Below are positions 1-8,559 of a DNA stretch of 64,000 nt, piece by piece. The DNA comes from Devosia sp. Leaf420 (GTDB lineage Bacteria > Pseudomonadota > Alphaproteobacteria > Rhizobiales > Devosiaceae): NCBI RefSeq assembly GCF_001425445.1, contig NZ_LMQU01000010.1, positions 503,501 through 567,500 of the forward strand, in the 5' to 3' direction. Every line of letters begins with the position of its first letter. Position 1 is the first letter of the stretch. Below the pieces are notes generated by a model. That model searched no databases and was not told the DNA's origin. It saw only the letters and a list, made by a program, of their open reading frames with translations. The position numbers and the translations under genes are program-made.

Positions 1-1547
1 CTGGCCGCGAAGAGCTGCTCTTCCATCCCGACGCCATCAAGCACATCCGCGATAGCCTCAGGCTCATCGACAACAAGCTGCGACACGACCCCAAGGCCAA
101 CGCGCATTTTCTGACTATCCTGACGAGCCCGCTCTATGTCGAGCGCATCCTGCGCCAGATGAACGAGAGCGGCGTCCTCGGAAAATTCGTGCCCGATTTC
201 GGCAAGATCGTCGCGCTGATGCAGTTCAATATGTACCACCACTATACGGTGGACGAGCATCTGATCCGCTCTGTCGGCGTCATGGCCGATATCGCCAATG
301 GCGGCCTCCGCCAGGAATTGCCGCTGACCCATGAGCTCTTGCCCCAGCTCAACGACACGCGCCTCCTCTATGTTGCGCTGTTCCTCCACGATATCGCCAA
401 GGGCCGGCCCGAAGACCATTCCATCGCCGGCGCCCGTATCGCCAAAAAGCTCTGCCCGCGCTTTGGCCTCAACCCCGCCGAAACCGACACCGTCGCCTGG
501 CTGATCGAATATCACCTCCTGATGAGCGAGATCGCCCAGGCCCGCGATATTCAGGATCCGGAAACGGCGAAAGCTTTTGCCGACGTCGTCCAGTCGCCCC
601 AGCGCCTCGCGCTCCTCATGATCCTGACCGCCTGCGACATCCGCGCCGTCGGCCCGGGCACCTGGACTGGTTGGAAAGGCTCCCTCCTCCGTTCGCTCTA
701 CTACGCCACCGAACCGCTTCTTTCAGGCGGCCACAGTCAGGTCAGCCATTCCGATCGCGTCGAAGACGCGCGCCGCGTTCTCGGTGAAGCACTTGTCAAA
801 TGGCCACCGGCCGAGATCGAAACCTATACCGCGCGCCATTACGACCACTATTGGCTACGCGCCGAGCCCGAGCTGCAGATCGAGCACGCGCGCATGATCC
901 GCCAGGCCGACGAGGCCAATCAGCCCTTTGCTGGCTCGATCCGCGTCAAGGCCTTCGAGGGCATCACCGAAGTCAGCTTCTATACCCCCGACCACCCGCG
1001 CCTCCTCTCGCTCATCGCCGGCGCCTGCACCATGCAGGACGCATCCATTATCGGCGCGCAGATTTTCTCGACCCGCGATGGCCGCGCCATCGACACCTTT
1101 AGGCTCCGCCGCTCTTTCACCTCGGACGAAGACGAAAAAGTGCGCGCCACCCGCATCATCGATACGGTCAAGCAATTGCTGCAGGGCAAGCGCACCGTCC
1201 TCATCGATCTCGGCAAAGAGTCGCGCCACAACCGCCGCCTCAAACCCTTCGCGCTCCCGGCCCAGGTTTCCGTCTCCAACGCCATCTCGGAAAAGTTCAC
1301 CGTCATCGAGGTGTCCGGCCTCGATCGCATCGGTCTCCTTTATGCGCTGACCCGCGAAATATCCGATCTCAACCTCACCATCGGCTCTGCCCATATCGGC
1401 ACCTATGGCGAAAAGGCCGTGGACGTGTTTTATGTCACCGATCTGACGGGGCAGAAGATTCACGTGAAACAGCGGCAGCGCAAAATCCACGGCGCGCTGA
1501 TGGACGTGTTCGAGCGTCCCGAGGACAAAAAAACAGCGAATGCCTAA
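1..1547 (+). CDS. glnD: Bifunctional [protein-PII] uridylyltransferase/uridylyl-removing enzyme GlnD, C-terminal part
   Basis: The reading frame is open from base 3, so the gene begins before the window; about 514 residues of an enzyme usually near 930 are present. GlnD adds and removes UMP on PII proteins in response to glutamine and so sets nitrogen status signalling. The N-terminal nucleotidyltransferase domain lies outside. What is visible is an HD phosphohydrolase domain (the HDIAKG motif is encoded near base 387, the uridylyl-removing activity) followed by two ACT domains near bases 960-1110 and 1300-1440 (the second with SGLDRIGLLYAL), which sense glutamine. The ATG at 159 is internal and not the start. 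murJ follows directly, as in many Rhizobiales. Confidence 0.95.
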   Translation, partial: GREELLFHPDAIKHIRDSLRLIDNKLRHDPKANAHFLTILTSPLYVERILRQMNESGVLGKFVPDFGKIVALMQFNMYHHYTVDEHLIRSVGVMADIANGGLRQELPLTHELLPQLNDTRLLYVALFLHDIAKGRPEDHSIAGARIAKKLCPRFGLNPAETDTVAWLIEYHLLMSEIAQARDIQDPETAKAFADVVQSPQRLALLMILTACDIRAVGPGTWTGWKGSLLRSLYYATEPLLSGGHSQVSHSDRVEDARRVLGEALVKWPPAEIETYTARHYDHYWLRAEPELQIEHARMIRQADEANQPFAGSIRVKAFEGITEVSFYTPDHPRLLSLIAGACTMQDASIIGAQIFSTRDGRAIDTFRLRRSFTSDEDEKVRATRIIDTVKQLLQGKRTVLIDLGKESRHNRRLKPFALPAQVSVSNAISEKFTVIEVSGLDRIGLLYALTREISDLNLTIGSAHIGTYGEKAVDVFYVTDLTGQKIHVKQRQRKIHGALMDVFERPEDKKTANA

Positions 1548-1549
1548 AA

Positions 1550-1582
1550 GACCTCATCCTGAGCCTGTCGAAGGAAGAGGTC
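1550..1582. repeat. Palindromic intergenic repeat between glnD and murJ
   Basis: GACCTCATCCT and AGGAAGAGGTC form an 11-bp inverted repeat with one mismatch around a central gagcctgtcga. This matches the look of a hairpin repeat very common between genes in alphaproteobacteria. There is no T-run after it, so it is not an obvious intrinsic terminator. Confidence 0.6.
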
Positions 1583-1617
1583 GCGGCAGGCGCTCAACCG
1601 TGGATCGCCTCGGCTAG

Positions 1618-3180
1618 ATGAGCCTCTTCCGCAATTTCTTTTCGGTTGGCGCCTGGACTCTTCTGAGCCGCGTCTTCGGCCTCGCGCGCGATGCGCTGAT
1701 GGCGGCCGTCCTCGGCGTCGGCCCCGCAGCCGACGCCTTCAACGCAGCTTTCCGCTTCCCTAATCTCTTCCGCCGGCTTTTTGCCGAAGGCGCCTTCAAC
1801 ACCGCCTTTGTGCCGATGTTCTCGGGCGCGCTCGAGGAGCAAGGCGAAGACGGCGCCAAGCAGCTTGCCTCGCGGATCATGAGCTGGCTCCTCGCCATGC
1901 TCGTCGTCGTCACGATCCTTGCCGAAATCTTCATGCCGCAGATCATGCTCGCCTTTGTGCCGGGCTTCGTCGACGATCAGCAAAAATTCGACCTGACCGT
2001 GATGCTTACCCGCATCATGTTCCCCTATCTCGCCTGCATGTCGCTGATGGCCGCCTATGGCGCGATCCTCAATTCGCTCGGCCGGTTCTTCGCGGCCGCC
2101 TTTGCCCCCGTCCTTCTCAACATCGTCAATATCGCCGCGCTCATTCCGCTCGCGACGTTTTGGGTGCAGGACCCGCAGAACGCCACCTTCTGGGTCGCTA
2201 TCGCCACCATGCTCGGCGGGCTCGCCCAACTCTGGCTCGTCTGGGCCGCCATCGAGCGTGCCGATTTCCGCCCCGCCTTCCGTCTGCCACGCTTCGATGC
2301 CGAAGTCCGCCGCTTCTGGTTCCTGGCCATCCCCGCCATCCTCACCGGCGGCATCACCCAGATCAATATCTTTGTCGGCACCATCATCGCCTCGGGCGCC
2401 GACAACACCATCTCGATCCTCGCTTATGCCGATCGGCTCTATCAGCTTCCCTTGGGCATTATCGGCATCGCCATCGGCACGGTGCTACTCCCCGAATTGA
2501 GCCGCCATTTGAAGGGCGGCCGCAATGCCGAGGCCCTCGCGAGCCAGGAACAATCCCTCTTCATCTCGATGCTCCTCACCATGCCGGCGGCAGCGGCGCT
2601 GATCAGCATTTCCGAGCCAATCGTTCGCCTGCTCTTCGAGCGCGGCCTCTTCGATGCCATGGCAACCAGACAAACTGCCGAAGCGCTGATCGCCTTTTCC
2701 TGCGGTCTCCCCGCCTATGTGCTGATCCGCGTCCTCCAGCCCGGCTTCTTCGCTCGGCAGGATACGATCACCCCCACGATCTTTGCCGGCATCAGCGTCG
2801 CCGCCAATATCGGCCTGTCGCTCCTTCTGTTCCCCACCATGTTCCATGTCGGCATCGCCATTGCGACCGCCGCCTCATCCTGGCTCAATGTCGTCATGTT
2901 GGGCACGACCCTCGCCATCCGCGGCCATTTCACCCTCTCTCGCAGCCAGATCTGGAATCACGCCATGATCATCCTGATCAGCGCCATGATGGGTCTGATC
3001 CTCATGGTTTTGGCCGATCAAGGCGCGGCGCATCTCGCCTCCGGCGCTCCGCTCTGGCGCCAGGCCCTCGTGCTCTCCGCGCTCATCGCTTATGGCGTGG
3101 TCTTTTATTTCACCATGGTCCACATCACCGGCACCCAGCGCCTTGGCACCCTGATGAGCCGCCTGCGCCGCCGTCGCTGA
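1618..3180 (+). CDS. murJ: Lipid II flippase MurJ (MviN)
   Basis: A 520-residue polytopic inner-membrane protein of the MurJ/MviN family in the MOP superfamily, which moves lipid-linked peptidoglycan precursors to the outer face of the membrane. The N-terminus ([18 protein letters not shown]) is the family signature, followed by [20 protein letters not shown] around residues 40-60 and about 14 hydrophobic segments to the C-terminus. Length is typical. The ATG at 1618 begins 70 bases after glnD, and trpS follows 67 bases downstream; glnD-murJ-trpS is a conserved alphaproteobacterial run. No defect is seen. Confidence 0.96.
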   Translation: MSLFRNFFSVGAWTLLSRVFGLARDALMAAVLGVGPAADAFNAAFRFPNLFRRLFAEGAFNTAFVPMFSGALEEQGEDGAKQLASRIMSWLLAMLVVVTILAEIFMPQIMLAFVPGFVDDQQKFDLTVMLTRIMFPYLACMSLMAAYGAILNSLGRFFAAAFAPVLLNIVNIAALIPLATFWVQDPQNATFWVAIATMLGGLAQLWLVWAAIERADFRPAFRLPRFDAEVRRFWFLAIPAILTGGITQINIFVGTIIASGADNTISILAYADRLYQLPLGIIGIAIGTVLLPELSRHLKGGRNAEALASQEQSLFISMLLTMPAAAALISISEPIVRLLFERGLFDAMATRQTAEALIAFSCGLPAYVLIRVLQPGFFARQDTITPTIFAGISVAANIGLSLLLFPTMFHVGIAIATAASSWLNVVMLGTTLAIRGHFTLSRSQIWNHAMIILISAMMGLILMVLADQGAAHLASGAPLWRQALVLSALIAYGVVFYFTMVHITGTQRLGTLMSRLRRRR

Positions 3181-3247
3181 CAGTTTCCATTTTTGCTTTC
3201 TCCGTATAGAACGGGCCGTCTGGAATCCTCGTTACGGCGTTCTTCTC

Positions 3248-4279
3248 ATGTCCTTCACTCCCCGCGTTTTCTCGGGCATCAAGCCATCCGGCGATCTGCA
3301 CCTCGGCAACTATCTCGGCGCCATTCGCCGTTTCGTGCCGCTTCAGGATACGCATGAGACCATCTATTGCGTGGTCGATATGCACGCGATCACCGTCTGG
3401 CAGGACCCGGACGATCTCAAGCGCTGGACCTATGAGATTGCCGCCGCCTATATCGCCGCCGGGCTCGATCCGAAGAAGTCGATCATCTTCAATCAGTCCC
3501 AGGTCGTCGAACATGCCGAACTGAGCTGGATCTTTAATTGCGTCGCCCGCATGGGCTGGATGGCGCGCATGACCCAGTTCAAGGACAAGGCCGGCGAAAA
3601 TTCCGAGAATGTTTCGCTTGGCCTCTTCGCCTATCCCTCGCTCATGGCGGCAGATATCCTGCTCTATAAGGCGACGGCCGTTCCGGTGGGCGAAGATCAG
3701 CGCCAGCACCTCGAGCTGACGCGCGATATCGCGAAAAAATTCAACCACGATTTCGCCAAGCAGATCGCGGCCGCAGGCTTTGAGGACGAGTTTTTCCCGA
3801 TCACGGAAACCCTCGCCACCGGCCCCGCCATGCGCGTCAAATCGCTGAAGGATGGCGCCAAGAAAATGAGCAAGTCCGAGGCTTCGGACCTTGCGACGAT
3901 CTATATGATGGACGATGCGGACCTGATCGCCAAAAAGATCAAGCGCGCCACTTCGGATGCCGAAGCCCTGCCGACAGAAGCCGCTGGTCTTGCCGGTCGC
4001 AACGAGGCCGAAAACCTCGTCGGCGTATATGCCGCGCTCGCCAATCAGTCGGTCGATCAGGTTCTGGCCGAATATGGTGGCAAGGGCTGGGGCGTGTTCA
4101 AGCCAGCGCTGGCCGATCTGGCGGTCTCGGTGCTCGCGCCGATCGCCGATGAAATGAAGCGGCTGGTGTCCGATCGCGGCGAAATGGATCGCATTCTCGG
4201 CGACGGCGCCGAACGCGCCCGCGCCATTGCCCAGCCGATCATGGCCGATGTTCGCAAACTCGTCGGTTTCGTCCGCTAA
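3248..4279 (+). CDS. trpS: Tryptophan--tRNA ligase
   Basis: A 343-residue class I aminoacyl-tRNA synthetase that charges tRNA-Trp in the cytoplasm. The HIGH-type signature appears as [10 protein letters not shown] near residue 17 after SGIKPS, and the KMSKS loop appears as KKMSKSE near residue 210. The Rossmann fold and the C-terminal helical tRNA-binding region are complete and the length fits the family. The start is the ATG at 3248 just before the [13 protein letters not shown] segment; the ribosome site in front of it is weak. The gene ends 12 bases before uspA, so the two are probably cotranscribed. Confidence 0.97.
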   Translation: MSFTPRVFSGIKPSGDLHLGNYLGAIRRFVPLQDTHETIYCVVDMHAITVWQDPDDLKRWTYEIAAAYIAAGLDPKKSIIFNQSQVVEHAELSWIFNCVARMGWMARMTQFKDKAGENSENVSLGLFAYPSLMAADILLYKATAVPVGEDQRQHLELTRDIAKKFNHDFAKQIAAAGFEDEFFPITETLATGPAMRVKSLKDGAKKMSKSEASDLATIYMMDDADLIAKKIKRATSDAEALPTEAAGLAGRNEAENLVGVYAALANQSVDQVLAEYGGKGWGVFKPALADLAVSVLAPIADEMKRLVSDRGEMDRILGDGAERARAIAQPIMADVRKLVGFVR

Positions 4280-4291
4280 ACGGAGGCGCCT

Positions 4292-4762
4292 TTGTACGAT
4301 ACTGAATACAAGCGCAAATTCCTCGTCGTCATCGACGAGACCGAAGAATGCGACCGCGCCCTGACCTTTGCCGCCTTCCGCACCAAGCGGACGGGCGGCA
4401 CCGTGGTCCTTGTCACCATCGTGCCCAAGCCCGAATTCATCGGCATGGGTGTCGAAGAAGTCCTGCGCGCTGAAGCCGTCGAAGATGCAGAGCGCAATCT
4501 CGATATGCGCCTTGCCCGCATCAAGGAAATCGGCGACGTCCGGGCTGAAACGGTCATCCGCGAAGGCAATGGCCCCGAGCAGATCGAAGAGCTGATCGAC
4601 CAGGATCACGGCATCGCCATTCTTGTGCTGGCGGCCTCAAAATCCCCCGACGGCCCGGGGCCTCTCGTCAATCACTTCGCCAATCGCGCCAATGCGCTGC
4701 CTATTCCGCTCACCATCGTCCCCGGCCGCATGAGCGACGAAGAAATCATCGCTATCTGCTAG
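4292..4762 (+). CDS. Universal stress protein UspA family
   Basis: A 156-residue single-domain Usp protein (alpha/beta Rossmann-like fold). Strand 1 is KFLVVIDETEE, followed by an ALTFAAFRTKRTGG helix-turn, and the C-terminal strand ends PLTIVPG. The start codon is TTG at 4292, chosen because CGGAGG at 4281-4286 stands at ribosome-site distance and no ATG lies nearby. The canonical G-2x-G-9x-G(S/T) ATP loop is not clear, so nucleotide binding is uncertain. It is tightly linked to trpS upstream and ends before a strong hairpin. Known members act in stress survival; the specific role here is not inferable. Confidence 0.88.
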   Translation: MYDTEYKRKFLVVIDETEECDRALTFAAFRTKRTGGTVVLVTIVPKPEFIGMGVEEVLRAEAVEDAERNLDMRLARIKEIGDVRAETVIREGNGPEQIEELIDQDHGIAILVLAASKSPDGPGPLVNHFANRANALPIPLTIVPGRMSDEEIIAIC

Positions 4763-4774
4763 AGTGCCGCAGGC

Positions 4775-4799
4775 AAAATCGCGCCAGTGGCGCGATTTT
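4775..4799 (+). terminator. Perfect hairpin after uspA, possible terminator and repeat unit
   Basis: AAAATCGCGCC and GGCGCGATTTT are perfect 11-bp complements around a 3-base AGT loop, 12 bases after the uspA stop. The 3' arm ends in four T residues, so it could stop trpS-uspA transcription. A second copy with compensatory stem changes is at 13205-13229, so it is also a mobile or selected repeat. Confidence 0.6.
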
Positions 4800-4936
4800 A
4801 GCGAAGCAGGCCATGAGAGCTGCGCTCGAATGGCGATGCGCCGCAGCTGAGGCAATCCAAAGCTGCAGCTGAACCGCGGCCAATCCAGCGCAGAATCTCC
4901 ACCACCGCCCTTGCATCCTGACTGTAATTGTCTATT

Positions 4937-4951
4937 TTAGAAGTGTTCTAA
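4937..4951 (+). promoter_or_regulatory. Candidate Irr iron control element (ICE box) upstream of nfuA
   Basis: TTAGAA-GTG-TTCTAA is a perfect 6-3-6 inverted repeat ending 15 bases before the nfuA ATG. The published ICE consensus bound by Irr in Rhizobiales is TTTAGAA-N3-TTCTAAA, and the extended sequence here differs only at the last flanking base. Irr represses genes for iron-rich proteins when iron is low, which suits an Fe-S scaffold gene. Site identity is inferred from sequence only; no irr gene is in the window. Confidence 0.65.
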
Positions 4952-4966
4952 GTCCAAGGCGATCCC

Positions 4967-5533
4967 ATGTTTATCCAGACCGAAGCCACGCCCAATCCGG
5001 CAACGCTGAAATTCCTGCCCGGCCGCGACGTCCTCGTCGGCGAACCGCGCGATTTTCGCACGCTCGATGCCGCAGAAGCCTCGCCGCTGGCAGCAAGCCT
5101 CTTTGGCATTTCCGGCGTGACCGGCGTCTTTTTGGGTTCCGATTTCATCTCGGTCACCAAGGACGACACCAATTGGGCCCACATCAAGCCGGCTATTCTG
5201 GGCGTGATCATGGACCATTTCCTCGCTGGCAAGCCGGTTCTCCTCGATGAGAACGCTGTCCATGTCGATGAATTCGCGGGCGAAGAATTTTACGAAGAAG
5301 AAGACAAGGAAATGGTCGAAGTCATCAAGGAACTGCTGGCGACGCGCGTGCGTCCGGCCGTTGCCATGGATGGCGGCGACATCATCTTCCGCGGCTTCAA
5401 GGAAGGCACCGTCTTCCTTCACATGCAGGGCGCCTGTTCCGGCTGCCCCTCTTCGACCGCCACTCTCAAGAGCGGCATCGAAAACCTCCTCCGCCACTTC
5501 GTCCCAGGCGTCGAGTCGGTGCAGCAAGTCTGA
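4967..5533 (+). CDS. NifU family Fe-S cluster scaffold/carrier protein (NfuA-like)
   Basis: A 188-residue protein with an N-terminal Nfu domain (MFIQTEATPNPATLKFLPG, residues 1-90) and a C-terminal NifU-like domain (about 105-185) carrying the cluster ligands in GACSGCPSS (CxxC). Such proteins accept and pass on [4Fe-4S] clusters to target enzymes. ATG at 4967 follows CCAAGG at 4954-4959. It stands alone between a hairpin upstream and a strong terminator downstream. A perfect palindrome of the Irr type overlaps the promoter region, so iron-dependent expression is likely. Confidence 0.93.
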   Translation: MFIQTEATPNPATLKFLPGRDVLVGEPRDFRTLDAAEASPLAASLFGISGVTGVFLGSDFISVTKDDTNWAHIKPAILGVIMDHFLAGKPVLLDENAVHVDEFAGEEFYEEEDKEMVEVIKELLATRVRPAVAMDGGDIIFRGFKEGTVFLHMQGACSGCPSSTATLKSGIENLLRHFVPGVESVQQV

Positions 5534-5562
5534 TTCAAAGACCTACAGTTAAGCAGCAAGCC

Positions 5563-5600
5563 AAAGGCCCCGATGATCGCTCATCGGGGCCTTTGTCTAT
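5563..5600 (+). terminator. Rho-independent terminator after nfuA
   Basis: AAAGGCCCCGATGA and TCATCGGGGCCTTT form a perfect 14-bp stem with a TCGC loop, followed by a T-rich stretch, 30 bases after the nfuA stop. Confidence 0.9.
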
Positions 5601-5648
5601 TTTGACTTTTTGACTTAGAGGTTCTTGAGCCTCGCCTACCCACCGGCC

Positions 5649-5717
5649 GTCATCCCCGCGCAGGCGGGGATCCATCCTGAGATCTCAGGGATGGACCCCG
5701 GCCTTCGCCGGGGTGAC
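5649..5717. repeat. Large compound palindromic repeat (full copy)
   Basis: A nested inverted repeat. GTCA and TGAC form the ends, CCCCGCGCAGGCGGGG and CCCCGGCCTTCGCCGGGG form two side hairpins, and TCCATCCTGA / TCAGGGATGGA form the centre around gatc. It lies between the nfuA terminator and the end of corC. A half copy occurs at 18571-18610, and both are preceded by TGAGCCTCGCC. Confidence 0.75.
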
Positions 5718-5741
5718 ACTGGCAGCGCGGGATAAAAACCC

Positions 5742-6770
5742 CTACTCCGCAGCTTCCTTCTGCTCTTCCGGCCGCTGGTCGGTAATCGCCAGCACCTCGG
5801 GCGCGTCGCGCTTGCGGCGAATGCGCAGCCGTTTGATCTTGCGGCCGTCGGCGGCGAGGATTTCGAACTCGAAACCATCGAGCCCCGTCACCTTCTCGCC
5901 CCGGCGCGGCACGTGGCCTGCAAGGTCGAACACTAACCCACCAATGGTCTCGACGTCATCGGCATGATCGCCGGGGTCGAAATCATCGCCGACGACAGCG
6001 CGAACTTCGTCAAGCTCGGCGCGGGCATTGGCGATATAGGTGTCTTCGCCCACCTTGCGCACCATGGCGCTGACGGCTTCGTCGTGCTCGTCCTCGATCT
6101 TGCCGACAATGGCTTCGAGCAAGTCTTCGATGGTCACGAGACCATCGGTGCCGCCATATTCGTCGACGACGATGGCCATGTGGACGCGGCTTGCGCGCAT
6201 CGATTGGAGGAGGTCGCCGGCCGGCATGAAGGTTGGTACGAACATAGCCGTGCGGGTAATGCCCAGCCTGTTGATCTTCTGCTTCAGCGTCGACGAGAGA
6301 AGCCGCACCGGCACATCCTTTTCAGGATCGGTCACCGGCTCAGTGATCTTGGCCATGGCATCCTTGATGTGGATGAAGCCGATGATCTTGTCGAGCTCGT
6401 CCTCATAGACCGGCAGCCGTGAATGGCCCACCTGGCGGAACTTTGCGAGCAATGTGCCGAGATTGATATCGGCCTCGACGGCCTGGATATCGGAGCGCTC
6501 GACCATGATGTCGTCGATCGAGACGGCAGAGAGTTTCAGCACGTTTTGCAGAATCGTGCGTTCGCTCTCGGTGAAATTGGCAGTTTCCGCACTGCCGCGC
6601 TCTTCTAGCGCAACCTGCAAGTCGTCGCGAAGCGAGACTGTGCGCAGCGCCAGAATGGATTTAAGCCGATTGAACAGGCTCGGCCCCCGGCTCGCCTGAG
6701 CGGGGGCGGGACTAGAGGACGGCTCGGGATTATCGGGCACCCGCTGACCCTTGCGTTCGCTATCGTTCAT
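5742..6770 (-). CDS. Hemolysin family protein with CBS domains (CorC/TlyC type)
   Basis: A 342-residue soluble protein of the CorC/HlyC family. After a variable N-terminus (1-60) come two CBS domains (about 75-205, with VDEYGGTDGLVTIEDLLEAI at the end of the second) and a C-terminal CorC_HlyC domain (250-330, with GGLVFDLAGHVPRRGE). Members are linked to Mg2+/Co2+ homeostasis and membrane integrity; true haemolytic activity is not implied. It is the last gene of a minus-strand run phoH-ybeY-corC, 78 bases after ybeY. In relatives lnt comes next, but here lnt is 15 kb away. Confidence 0.9.
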   Translation of the reverse strand: MNDSERKGQRVPDNPEPSSSPAPAQASRGPSLFNRLKSILALRTVSLRDDLQVALEERGSAETANFTESERTILQNVLKLSAVSIDDIMVERSDIQAVEADINLGTLLAKFRQVGHSRLPVYEDELDKIIGFIHIKDAMAKITEPVTDPEKDVPVRLLSSTLKQKINRLGITRTAMFVPTFMPAGDLLQSMRASRVHMAIVVDEYGGTDGLVTIEDLLEAIVGKIEDEHDEAVSAMVRKVGEDTYIANARAELDEVRAVVGDDFDPGDHADDVETIGGLVFDLAGHVPRRGEKVTGLDGFEFEILAADGRKIKRLRIRRKRDAPEVLAITDQRPEEQKEAAE

Positions 6771-6848
6771 TGTGTCGGACCGCTCGAGGGCGGCGCAATA
6801 TCCTCATCTTGGACAATAATGCAGCCGGTAAACCAGGTGTTCACAGGC

Positions 6849-7325
6849 TTAATCGGCGTAAGGATCGGCAATGCCAAGTCGTGCCAATATCTGGGTTTCG
6901 AGCCCCTCCATTTTCAGGGCCTCGTCCTCTTCGAGATGATCATAGCCTAAAATGTGCAAAAAGCCATGCACAACGAGATGGGTGAAATGATCCTCGAGCG
7001 AGGTCCCCTGTTCTTCGGCCTCGCGGATCAGGGTTTCCCGCGCCAGCGTAATGTCACCAAGGATACCGAAAACCGGCCCGAAGGGCTCAATCTGCGGGAA
7101 ACTGAGGACATTGGTCGAGGAGTCTTTGCCCCGATATTGCGCGTTGAGTTCGCGTTGTTCCTCATCATCGGTCAGCAGCACCGAAATCTCGGCCGCACCC
7201 TTGATCTTGGGCTTGGCCTCGTCGAGCGCAGCAAGAATGGCGCGCTCGGCAAGGGCATCGAAGTGCTCGGGCCAATCATCCACATTACGGATGACGGCGA
7301 TTTCTAGCGGAGGAACAGGCGGCAA
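6849..7325 (-). CDS. ybeY: Endoribonuclease YbeY, 16S rRNA maturation factor
   Basis: A 158-residue metalloprotein of the UPF0054 family that acts in 3' maturation of 16S rRNA and ribosome quality control. The zinc site HGFLHILGYDH (H-x3-H-x5-H) lies near residue 120, preceded by the STNVLSFP motif near residue 70. The start is taken as TTG at 7325: an in-frame stop lies just upstream and no ATG or GTG is near. The ribosome site is weak, so coupling to phoH, which ends 35 bases upstream, is likely. Placement between phoH and corC is the conserved order. Confidence 0.94.
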   Translation of the reverse strand: MPPVPPLEIAVIRNVDDWPEHFDALAERAILAALDEAKPKIKGAAEISVLLTDDEEQRELNAQYRGKDSSTNVLSFPQIEPFGPVFGILGDITLARETLIREAEEQGTSLEDHFTHLVVHGFLHILGYDHLEEDEALKMEGLETQILARLGIADPYAD

Positions 7326-7360
7326 TTGGGCTCAATCATCGTTGGAAAAGGCACCCTCGC

Positions 7361-8431
7361 TTAGCGCGAGAGGGTGCCCAGGGTCCGTGCAAGTCCGGTC
7401 GTGTCGCCGTCTTTTTCGGCCAACCGCCGCGCGGTATCGGCTTCATAGGCCCGCACGATGCGGCCCACAAGCGCGTGGCGCACCACGTCCTTATCGTTGA
7501 ACCGGCTGATATGAACGCTCTCGACGCCATCGAGCAGATTGACCGCCTCGACCAGCCCCGATTTTTCCCCACGCGGCAGATCGACCTGGGTCGGATCGCC
7601 GGTGACGATCATCTTGGAATTTTCGCCAAGACGGGTCAGGAACATCTTCATCTGCATCGATGTGGTGTTCTGGGCTTCGTCGAGAATGACGACGGCATTG
7701 GCGAGCGTCCGGCCGCGCATGAAGGCGAGCGGCGCCACCTCGATGATCCCCGACGTGATGCAGCGCTCGACATTTTCGGGCTTCATCATGTCGTAAAGCG
7801 CGTCATAGAGCGGCCGCAGATAGGGATCGACCTTTTCCTTCATGTCGCCCGGCAAAAAGCCGAGGCGTTCGCCGGCTTCGACGGCCGGGCGTGAAAGAAT
7901 GATGCGATTGATATCGCCGCGTTCGAGAAGCGAAGCGGCGTGGGCGACCGCCAGGTAGGTCTTGCCGGTACCAGCCGGACCGACACCGAACACGAGTTCG
8001 GAGCGTTCCATGGCCCGCATATAGGCGTCCTGCGCCGGGGTGCGGGCCGCGATCGTCGCCTTGCGCGTGGCGATCTGGGCCATACGGACTTTGCCCTTGC
8101 GCTCGAGCGTCGGCAGGGTCAGTTGGCTATCCTCGGTCTCGACCATGCGGATCACCGCATCGACATCGCCGATATCGGCGGTGCGGCCTTCCTCGAGGCT
8201 GGCATAAAGCGATTCAAGCACCCGGCGCGCCTGATCGACCTTGGACGCCGCGCCTTTCAACAACACATGGTTGCCGCGTGGCGTAGCCGACACGGCAAGG
8301 CGCTGTTCGATAAGGGCGAGGTTCTGGTCGAAATCGCCATAGAGCTGAGCTGCAAGGCGATTGTCTTCAAAGGCGAGTTCGAGTTGCGATGCGAGGGCGT
8401 TATCTGCTGAAGGTGGCAAGTGCCTGCTCAA
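7361..8431 (-). CDS. PhoH family ATPase (YbeZ-like)
   Basis: A 356-residue PhoH-like protein with Walker A GVGPAGTGKTYLA near the middle, Walker B VVILDEAQNTT and the C-terminal SGLVEAV segment. The family consists of predicted ATPases and RNA helicase-like proteins that work with YbeY in rRNA metabolism. The frame stays open to an ATG at 8545, but the residues before MSRHLPPSAD look non-coding; I place the start at the TTG at 8431, which gives the usual family length. ybeY follows 35 bases downstream. In relatives miaB precedes this gene; here it is replaced by an alpha/beta hydrolase. Confidence 0.92.
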   Translation of the reverse strand: MSRHLPPSADNALASQLELAFEDNRLAAQLYGDFDQNLALIEQRLAVSATPRGNHVLLKGAASKVDQARRVLESLYASLEEGRTADIGDVDAVIRMVETEDSQLTLPTLERKGKVRMAQIATRKATIAARTPAQDAYMRAMERSELVFGVGPAGTGKTYLAVAHAASLLERGDINRIILSRPAVEAGERLGFLPGDMKEKVDPYLRPLYDALYDMMKPENVERCITSGIIEVAPLAFMRGRTLANAVVILDEAQNTTSMQMKMFLTRLGENSKMIVTGDPTQVDLPRGEKSGLVEAVNLLDGVESVHISRFNDKDVVRHALVGRIVRAYEADTARRLAEKDGDTTGLARTLGTLSR

Positions 8432-8559
8432 ACTTTCTCGGCTCCCGAAGGGAGGCGCAATATGCGCGCTCCAACACAAAACGAGGCTAGGACGATTTGG
8501 GTCCCTTGTCTCTCGATATTTTGTGACGATTTGACCAAGGTTCAAGCGGCCCTATGGCG

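Noticed and set aside
3125-4609. 494-codon open frame antisense to trpS and uspA
   Set aside because: It mirrors trpS and uspA in a high-GC genome, has no domain signature and no ribosome site. Shadow frame.
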